In this document: in pieces, positions 6,097-11,071 of the stretch | How the letters are laid out: every line of letters starts with the position of its first letter | How positions within the stretch are numbered: the first letter of the stretch is position 1 | Source: Actinomycetes bacterium | GTDB lineage: Bacteria > Actinomycetota > Actinomycetes > Streptosporangiales > Streptosporangiaceae | Assembly (NCBI GenBank): GCA_023425615.1 | Contig: JAFACJ010000174.1 | Coordinates: 1 to 11,071 of the forward strand | Reading direction: 5' to 3' | DNA length: 11,071 nt | Made by a program: the position numbers and the translations under genes | The notes under the pieces: model-generated | Seen by the model: only the letters and a program-made list of their open reading frames with translations | Database searches by the model: none | Told to the model about the DNA's origin: nothing

Positions 6097-7122
6097 ATGA
6101 TCAAATTTATCGGCAAACGCCTGGCGCTGCTCGTCCCCCAGATGTTCCTCATCTGCTTCGTCAGCTTCCTGCTCACCAGGCTCACCCCCGGTAACCAGGC
6201 ACGGGCCCAGCTGGGCAGCAGCGCCACCGAGGAGGCGGTCGCGCAACTGGAGCGGGAGCTCGGGCTGAACGATCCGTGGCTCGCGCAGTTCGGCCGCTAC
6301 CTCAAGGGGATCCTGCACGGAGACCTGGGCACGTCGTGGACGACCGGTCAGCCCGTCCTCGACGACATCGTCCAGCGCGCCCCGGCGACGCTGGAGCTGA
6401 TCTCGGTCTCGTTCGTCATCATGATGGTCCTGGCGCTGACGCTGGGGCTGGTCGGCGGCCTGACCAGGAACGTCATGACGCGCATCGGCGACAAGATCAG
6501 CTACGTCTACTCCCTCATGGCCGGAGCCGTGCCGGACTTCTGGTTCGGCATGATCGTGGTCTTCCTCCTCTACTACACCTTCCCGATCGCCGTCGCCCCG
6601 GTCGGCCAGTACGACCAGGCGTTCGACCCGTCGGTGATCACCGGCTCGGTGCTGGTGGACTCCCTGCTCACGCTGGACTTCCCGGTGCTGCTCAGCCATC
6701 TGGACCACCTCCTCCTGCCGGTGCTCACGCTGGTCTTCATCAACACCGCGCCGATCCTGCGGATGGTCCGCAGCAGCGTCGACGACTCCCTGAAATCCGG
6801 CTACACCACCCTGGCCAAGGCCAACGGGCTGCCGCAGAGGCAGATCGTCGGCTACGCGCTCCGCAGCGCGCTTCCGCCGATCATCACGCTGGCCGGCGTC
6901 TGGTACACGGTGCTCATCGCCGGCGCGGTCCTCACGGAGCAGATCTTCAGCTGGGGCGGTGTCGGCCAGTACGCGGTCCAGGCCGTGCAGAACGCCGACT
7001 GGTCGGCACTGCAGGGAGTCGTCCTGCTCGCCGCCTTGCTATCGCTACTGGTGTACCTCGTGATCGACCTCCTGCACGCCTGGATCGATCCACGGGTACG
7101 CGTGACGGGGGGTACCCGATGA
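6097..7122 (+). CDS. ABC transporter permease, DppB/OppB type
   Basis: One of the two membrane subunits forming the import channel (341 residues). It has an N-terminal membrane helix (about 8-28), then the periplasmic-side segment typical of DppB, with LNDPW near 57 and GDLGTSW near 76-82. The BPD_transp_1 domain follows with five more hydrophobic segments between about 100 and 330. The cytoplasmic coupling loop (EAA-like), around residues 236-262, reads YTTLAKANGLPQRQIVGYAL; it docks on an ATPase subunit. The ribosome-binding region is modest (GGGA, 6088-6091), weaker than that of the binding protein. The first codons (ATG ATC AAA TTT ATC) are unusually AT-rich for this DNA, which should keep the start unstructured. 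Its stop overlaps the next permease start as ATGA. Confidence 0.92.
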   Translation: MIKFIGKRLALLVPQMFLICFVSFLLTRLTPGNQARAQLGSSATEEAVAQLERELGLNDPWLAQFGRYLKGILHGDLGTSWTTGQPVLDDIVQRAPATLELISVSFVIMMVLALTLGLVGGLTRNVMTRIGDKISYVYSLMAGAVPDFWFGMIVVFLLYYTFPIAVAPVGQYDQAFDPSVITGSVLVDSLLTLDFPVLLSHLDHLLLPVLTLVFINTAPILRMVRSSVDDSLKSGYTTLAKANGLPQRQIVGYALRSALPPIITLAGVWYTVLIAGAVLTEQIFSWGGVGQYAVQAVQNADWSALQGVVLLAALLSLLVYLVIDLLHAWIDPRVRVTGGTR

Positions 7123-7994
7123 CCGCGACCTCGCCCATCTCCAAGGGCCGGCCCCCGGCGAAGCGGTCGCCGAAGTCGGCGCTGAAGCGCAACCCGCAAC
7201 TCGTGATCGGCCTGGTGGCCGTCGGGATCGTGCTGGCCGTCGCGGTGCTGGCTCCCCTGCTGGCACCGTACGACCCCGAGCGCGTGGTCGGTCCCGCCCT
7301 GCTCGAACCGTCCTCGGGGTACTGGTTCGGCACCGACCGGTCCGGTCTTGACGTCTTCTCCCGGGTGATCTACGCACCACGGATCGACCTGCTGCTCGCC
7401 GGTGTCGGCACCCTGCTGGCGGCGCTGCTGGGCGTCCCGCTCGGCGCCCTGGCCGGCTACGCGCCGGGGTTCGTGGGAGAGCTCATCAGCCGCGTCCTGG
7501 ACGTCGTGCAGGCGTTCCCCTTCTTCATCCTCGCGATGTGCCTGCTCGGCATCGTCGGAGGGTCCGTCCCCAACATCATCGCCGTCCTGGCCGTCGTCAA
7601 CGCGCCGATCTACGCGCGGCTGATGTTCAGCCAGACGCAGACCTTGCGGAACCGGACGTTCGTCGACGCAGCACGGGTCTCCGGCTGCCGCCCGCGCCAG
7701 GTGATCTTCGCGCACATCCTGCCGAACTCGATGGCGCCGATCCTCGCGCAGATGTCGGTGACCCTGGGCATGTCGATCATCCTGGTGGCGGGCGTCAGCT
7801 TCGTCGGAGCCGGCCTGCAGCCCCCGACCGCCGAATGGGGGGTCATGATCGGCGACGCGGCCGGCGGCATGTTCACCGGCCAGTGGTGGCCCGTGATCTT
7901 CCCGGGCGTCGTGCTGGCCCTCACCGTCGTGTCGTTCGCCCTGGTCTCCAACGGCATCACCGCCGCCAACGAAGCGAGGAGCCGTCGTGGCTGA
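7119..7994 (+). CDS. ABC transporter permease, DppC/OppC type
   Basis: The second membrane subunit of the channel (291 residues). It has a basic, proline-rich cytoplasmic N-terminus, then the first membrane helix (about 28-50). The DppC hallmark GYWFGTDRSGLDVFSRVIYA follows at about 67-86. After it comes the permease domain with further hydrophobic segments and an EAA-like loop, FVDAARVSGCRPRQVIFAHI, around 181-200, ending in LPN. The start lies within the stop of the preceding permease (ATGA, 7119-7122) and was chosen over any upstream in-frame codon because of this coupling and the normal N-terminus. The end overlaps the ATPase start by 8 nt. Paired DppB/DppC permeases form a heterodimer in this importer class. 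Confidence 0.92.
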   Translation: MTATSPISKGRPPAKRSPKSALKRNPQLVIGLVAVGIVLAVAVLAPLLAPYDPERVVGPALLEPSSGYWFGTDRSGLDVFSRVIYAPRIDLLLAGVGTLLAALLGVPLGALAGYAPGFVGELISRVLDVVQAFPFFILAMCLLGIVGGSVPNIIAVLAVVNAPIYARLMFSQTQTLRNRTFVDAARVSGCRPRQVIFAHILPNSMAPILAQMSVTLGMSIILVAGVSFVGAGLQPPTAEWGVMIGDAAGGMFTGQWWPVIFPGVVLALTVVSFALVSNGITAANEARSRRG

Positions 7995-8775
7995 CCACAT
8001 CGTGCTCGACGTCCGCGATCTGCGGGTCGATGGAGGCGGCGACCGTCACTTCACCCTGGGCCCGATCGACCTGGCGCTGGCGCCCCAGGAGATCGTCGGT
8101 GTCGTCGGGGACTCCGGTGCCGGAAAGTCGCTGCTGGTCTCGACGCTCACCCACACGCTGCGGTCCCCGGCCGCCGTCACCAGCGGTCATGTCGTGTTCG
8201 AGGGCGAGGACCTGCTGAAGGCGGAGCCGAAGCCGCTCCAGAGGATCCGCGGCGGGCGGATCGGCTTCATCGGATCCAACCCGCACGGGCTGCTGCATCC
8301 GATGCTGCCCGTGGGCAGGCAGGTCGCCAACATCCTGCGCGCCCACAAGCCGCTCTCCAAGGCGGAGGCACGCGAACAGGTACTGGAGATGTTCACCGCG
8401 GTCGGCATCCCCGACCCGGTGCGCCGGCTCGACGCCTACCCGCACGAACTCAGCGGCGGCATGGCCCAGCGCGTCGTCATCGCGGTCGGGCTGATCTGCG
8501 ACCCCGACATCGTCATCGCCGACGAGCCGACCGCCGGGCTGGACGTCACCATCCAGGCGCAGGTCCTGGAGCTCATCGAGTCGACCGTGCGGTCCCGCGA
8601 GAACCGGGCGCTGGTGCTGGCGACCCGCGACCTGGGCATCGTGGCCCGGTTCTGCGACCGGGTCGTCATCCTCGACGCCGGCGAGGTGGTCGAGGAACGG
8701 CCGGTGAACGAACTGTTCCGCGACCCGGAGACGGACGTCAGCCGTGCCCTGCTCGCAGCCGCGCGCGGATTCTGA
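7987..8775 (+). CDS. ABC transporter ATP-binding protein, DppD-like, with substituted Q-loop and H-loop
   Basis: One of two cytoplasmic ATPase subunits (262 residues). Walker A is GDSGAGKS (41-48), the signature is LSGGM (155-159), Walker B is DIVIADEPT (174-182) with Glu180 kept, and the D-loop AGLD (183-186) is consensus. Two catalytic-cycle residues are changed. The Q-loop, usually IFQDP, is IGSNP with Ser97 in place of Gln. The H-loop, usually THDL, is TRDL with Arg214 (CGC, 8626-8628) in place of His. It also lacks the cysteine-bearing C-terminal extension common in DppD/OppD. GTG 7987 is supported by AGGAG (7977-7981) 5 nt before it, and overlaps the permease gene by 8 nt. It should pair with the next ATPase as a heterodimer whose first ATP site is impaired. 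Otherwise it is a typical Dpp/Opp ATPase. Confidence 0.9.
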   Translation: MADHIVLDVRDLRVDGGGDRHFTLGPIDLALAPQEIVGVVGDSGAGKSLLVSTLTHTLRSPAAVTSGHVVFEGEDLLKAEPKPLQRIRGGRIGFIGSNPHGLLHPMLPVGRQVANILRAHKPLSKAEAREQVLEMFTAVGIPDPVRRLDAYPHELSGGMAQRVVIAVGLICDPDIVIADEPTAGLDVTIQAQVLELIESTVRSRENRALVLATRDLGIVARFCDRVVILDAGEVVEERPVNELFRDPETDVSRALLAAARGF

Positions 8776-8782
8776 AGGGAGG
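8776..8782 (+). promoter_or_regulatory. ribosome-binding site deciding the ATG 8789 start
   Basis: AGGGAGG lies directly after the upstream stop codon and 6 nt before ATG 8789. It rules out the in-frame GTG at 8744, which lies inside the previous gene. Confidence 0.7.
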
Positions 8783-8788
8783 TCCGAG

Positions 8789-9841
8789 ATGGATGACAAG
8801 AGGGCAGGGAAGCGAGCCGCGGACCCCGGCGAGTTCGTCCTCGAATGCGGGGACCTCGTCCGGCACTTCCCCGTCAAGGGCACGAAGAAGGTCGTCCAGG
8901 CGGTCAACGACGTCTCGTTGAGCTTCCGGCCCGGCGAGACGGTCGCGCTGGTCGGGGAGAGCGGATCGGGCAAGAGCACGATCGGGCGCATGATCCTCGA
9001 CCTGCTGAAACCCACGTCGGGCGACATCCTCTACCAGGGCAGGCCGCTCGCCGGGATGAACCGCCAGGAGTACCGGGACTACCGCGCCGGTGTCCAGGCC
9101 GTGTTCCAGGACCCCTACGACTCGCTGAACCCCACCAAGACGGTCCTGGCGACCGTCCGCGAACCGCTGAAGCGGCTCGGGCTTGAGGAATCCGCCGCGG
9201 ACGGCCTCCGCCGGGCGATGGAAGCGCTGGAGACGGTCGGACTGGGCGACATCACGAGCCGGACCCGTCCGCACGACCTCAGCGGCAGCGCGCGGCAGCG
9301 GGTCGGCATCGCCCGGGCGCTGGTGACGCGGCCCCGCTTCATCGTGCTCGACGAGCCCACCTCGGCGCTGAGCCCCATCGCACGGGCGGAGGTCATGCGG
9401 GCCCTGCACGAGGTCCAGCAGGCGACCGGCGTCTCCTACCTGTTCATCACCCACGACCTCGCGATCGTCGAGTCGCTGGCACACCAGGTGGCCGTGATGT
9501 ACCTCGGCCGCGTCGTGGAGATGAGCGAGGCCGAAGAGGTGTTCCGCCTCCGTGCCCACCCCTACACCGAGGCCCTGCTCGGGTCGGTGCTGTTCCCCGA
9601 CCCCGAGCGCCTGGCCGGATTCAGCGTGCTGCGCGGCGAGATCCCGAGCCCCATCGACCTGCCGCGCGGCTGCGCGTTCCGCACCCGCTGCCCCATCGCC
9701 ACCGACGCGTGCGGGGAGGGCGTTCCCGCGCTCGCCGCCGCGACCGGGACCGACCACCTCATCGCCTGCGTCGAACGCGACTCACGAAGCCAGGGCCGGC
9801 ACCTGGCGACAACCATGGAAGGAACCGGAACACATGACTGA
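8789..9841 (+). CDS. ABC transporter ATP-binding protein, DppF-like, with altered signature motif and cysteine-rich C-terminal domain
   Basis: The second ATPase subunit (350 residues). Walker A GESGSGKS (56-63), Q-loop FQDP with Gln107, Walker B FIVLDEPT (184-191) and H-loop THDL with His222 are all consensus. The signature is LSGSA (164-168) where the family has LSGGQ, and the D-loop is SALS (192-195) where SALD is usual. The C-terminal oligopeptide/dipeptide domain (about 255-330) carries Cys295, Cys301, Cys308 and Cys327 in [15 protein letters not shown] and IACVER. Equivalent cysteines hold a 4Fe-4S cluster in the mycobacterial Opp importer, as I recall it. Its start is fixed by AGGGAGG and lies 13 nt after the partner gene. 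The last 8 nt overlap the following SDR, so the importer and the SDR are translationally coupled. Its changed motifs would face the impaired ATP site of its partner. Confidence 0.9.
   Translation: MDDKRAGKRAADPGEFVLECGDLVRHFPVKGTKKVVQAVNDVSLSFRPGETVALVGESGSGKSTIGRMILDLLKPTSGDILYQGRPLAGMNRQEYRDYRAGVQAVFQDPYDSLNPTKTVLATVREPLKRLGLEESAADGLRRAMEALETVGLGDITSRTRPHDLSGSARQRVGIARALVTRPRFIVLDEPTSALSPIARAEVMRALHEVQQATGVSYLFITHDLAIVESLAHQVAVMYLGRVVEMSEAEEVFRLRAHPYTEALLGSVLFPDPERLAGFSVLRGEIPSPIDLPRGCAFRTRCPIATDACGEGVPALAAATGTDHLIACVERDSRSQGRHLATTMEGTGTHD
9817..9824 (+). promoter_or_regulatory. ribosome-binding site of the second SDR
   Basis: GGAAGGAA lies inside the end of the ATPase gene, 9 nt before ATG 9834. 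It supports this start over any of the upstream in-frame codons, which would give a 94-residue extension made of shadow sequence. Confidence 0.6.
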
Positions 9842-10724
9842 CTTCACGGGCAAGGTCGCACTGATCAGCGGTGCCGCGCGCGGCCAGGGCCGCTCTCACG
9901 CGCTCGCGCTGGCCAAGGCCGGAGCCAAGATCGTCGGATTCGACATCTGCGAGCAGATCCCGACCACCAAGATCCCGATGTCGACCGAGAGCGATCTGCG
10001 GGAGACCGTCCGGCTGGTCGAGGAGGCGGGCGGCGAGATGCTCGCCGTCAAGGCCGACGCGCGGGTCTCCGCGCAGACCTCAGCGGTGGTCGAGCAGGCC
10101 ATGGAGCGGTTCGGCCGCATCGACATCGTGGTCGCCAACGCCGGCATCGACTCCATCGACCCGACGATCGACATGCCCGACGAGGCATGGGACGACGTGA
10201 TCGGCGTCAACCTGACCGGCGTCTTCCGCACGATCCGCCCCGCCCTGCGCCCGATGATCGAAGCTGGCCGCGGCGGATCCATCGTCCTGACCTCCTCCTG
10301 CGCCGGGCTGACCCCCTACCCCAACCACGTGCACTACGGCGCCGCCAAGTACGGCGTCGTCGGCATCATGCAGTGCCTGGCGCTCGAACTCGCCTACCAC
10401 AACATCCGGGTCAACGCCGTCGCGCCCTCGGCGGTCCGCACCGACCTGGCGCTGAACCCCGTCCTGTTCCGCCTGTTCACCGGCCGCGAGGACGCCACCG
10501 AGCAGGACGCCGCCCCCATCTTCCAGGACCTCAACCTGATCGAGCGCCCCTGGATCGAGCCCGAGGAGGTCAGCAACGCCGTGGTGTGGCTCTGCCGTGA
10601 GGAGTCCCGCGCCATCACCGGCCATGTGCTGCCCGTCGACCTCGGCTTCATGATCAAGGGCCCTTTCAACGCCAAGGACGCCGCGATGCGCATCGACGGC
10701 AGCAACGCGGCGGGGCTGCTCTAG
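9834..10724 (+). CDS. second mycofactocin-dependent (TIGR03971-like) SDR oxidoreductase
   Basis: A 296-residue short-chain dehydrogenase close to the subfamily standard. The glycine motif SGAARGQG (12-19) is followed by RSHALALAKAGAK. Asp37 gives NAD preference. A subfamily insert with CEQIPTTKIPMSTESDLRET spans 39-58. ANAG is at 101-104. The catalytic set is Asn126, Ser155, Tyr168 and Lys172. The segment NLIERPWIEPEEVSNAVVWL (about 232-252) and the LPVDLGFMIK ending are typical of carveol-dehydrogenase-like enzymes that need mycofactocin to reoxidise bound NADH. A C-terminal tail of about 25 residues after MIK looks longer than usual. It shares the fold and motifs with the SDR at 3354-4250 but differs throughout, so it is not a recent duplicate and probably acts on a different alcohol or step. 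It overlaps the ATPase gene by 8 nt, linking import to oxidation. Confidence 0.88.
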   Translation: MTDFTGKVALISGAARGQGRSHALALAKAGAKIVGFDICEQIPTTKIPMSTESDLRETVRLVEEAGGEMLAVKADARVSAQTSAVVEQAMERFGRIDIVVANAGIDSIDPTIDMPDEAWDDVIGVNLTGVFRTIRPALRPMIEAGRGGSIVLTSSCAGLTPYPNHVHYGAAKYGVVGIMQCLALELAYHNIRVNAVAPSAVRTDLALNPVLFRLFTGREDATEQDAAPIFQDLNLIERPWIEPEEVSNAVVWLCREESRAITGHVLPVDLGFMIKGPFNAKDAAMRIDGSNAAGLL

Positions 10725-10726
10725 CC

Positions 10727-11071
10727 ATGACCGCACCGTCCTGGCGGGAGGAGTTCCGCACCGTCTACACCGAGGCGCGCAGGTCCGGCGACGTCACCGC
10801 GCTGTCCGGCCTGCTCGCGGACGACATGCGGCTCCAGGACCCGCAGCTTCCCGGCGGGATCGGCTCCAAGGCCGATCTGCTGAAGCTCATCGGCGACCTC
10901 GCGGCGGCCTGCACGCGGCTGGACATCACACCGCACGGCCCCGTCTGCGTCAGCTCCGACGGGAGCGTCTTCACCCAGCGGTGGTTCATCGAGGCGGAGC
11001 CCGCCGGCGAGGCCCCCGACGGGCCCGGACGCGTCCATGTCGAGACCTTCGAATCCTTCACCTGTGCGGAC
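10727..11071 (+). CDS. SnoaL-like / NTF2-fold protein, N-terminal part (runs off the window)
   Basis: An open frame of 115 codons from ATG 10727 to the window edge with no stop. It starts with MTAPSWREEFRTVYTEARRS, then LSGLLADDMRLQDPQLP, a helix SKADLLKLIGDLAAACTRLD, and strands ending TQRWFIEAEPAGEAP then RVHVETFESF. A helix, then 'L-x-x-L-L-A-D-D-M-x-L-x-D-P', then beta strands fits the SnoaL-like/NTF2 cone fold. Many such proteins are small isomerases, hydrolases or dehydratases; others are binding proteins. It begins 2 nt after the SDR stop, so it is co-transcribed and probably coupled; only a weak GCGGGG lies upstream. It may act on the carbonyl product of the SDR. The catalytic residues cannot be judged from the fragment. 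Confidence 0.65.
   Translation, partial: MTAPSWREEFRTVYTEARRSGDVTALSGLLADDMRLQDPQLPGGIGSKADLLKLIGDLAAACTRLDITPHGPVCVSSDGSVFTQRWFIEAEPAGEAPDGPGRVHVETFESFTCAD

Noticed and set aside
4393..6708. A very long open frame on the minus strand (771 codons), and similar long antisense frames over the E1 and SDR genes
   Set aside because: They lie opposite well-conserved genes, are rich in Arg, Gly, Asp and His, and show no recognisable domain. This is the usual shadow of high GC at third codon positions.
1..11071. tRNA or rRNA genes, insertion sequences, phage genes or attachment sites
   Set aside because: No cloverleaf, rRNA stretch, transposase, integrase or flanking inverted repeats were seen on either strand; gaps between genes are all under 200 nt.

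Overview
This window looks like high-GC actinomycete chromosome. Codon third positions are almost all G or C, GTG is used as a start codon, and two short-chain dehydrogenases belong to the mycofactocin-dependent subfamily found mostly in Actinobacteria. A genus cannot be named from this sequence. Every gene found is on the + strand and most are packed tightly, including two ATGA stop/start overlaps and two 8-nt overlaps.

Layout: (1) 1-156 is the tail of a short-chain dehydrogenase (SDR), followed by a possible hairpin. (2) 324-1079 is a FadR/GntR-type regulator, probably on a leaderless transcript, with a textbook FadR-family operator at its start codon and a strong GC hairpin just after its stop. 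(3) 1257-4250 is a three-gene unit: the alpha and beta subunits of a thiamine-diphosphate E1 dehydrogenase (acetoin/2-oxoacid type) and a mycofactocin-type SDR. (4) 4360-9841 is a complete Dpp/Opp-type ABC importer: Tat-type lipoprotein binding protein, two permeases and two ATPases. A 12-bp hairpin with a GGAA tetraloop separates the binding protein from the permeases. (5) 9834-10724 is a second mycofactocin-type SDR, overlapping the last ATPase gene. (6) 10727 to the window end is a partial SnoaL/NTF2-like gene.

Inferred biology: the genes look like a substrate-induced uptake-and-oxidation module. The importer would bring in a small organic solute, not necessarily a peptide. The two SDRs would oxidise alcohol groups, passing electrons through tightly bound NAD to mycofactocin. 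The E1 pair would then oxidatively cleave an acyloin, diketone or 2-oxo acid. No E2 (lipoyl acyltransferase) or E3 is present in the window, so the E1 must use partners encoded elsewhere or something unusual. The substrate is unknown.

Most notable: the two ATPases carry complementary defects (Q-loop and H-loop in one, signature and D-loop in the other) that would all fall on the same composite ATP site, while the other site stays consensus. Also notable are the pairing of an orphan E1 with mycofactocin-type SDRs, the operator at the regulator start codon, and the intergenic hairpin that probably sets the binding protein to permease ratio.
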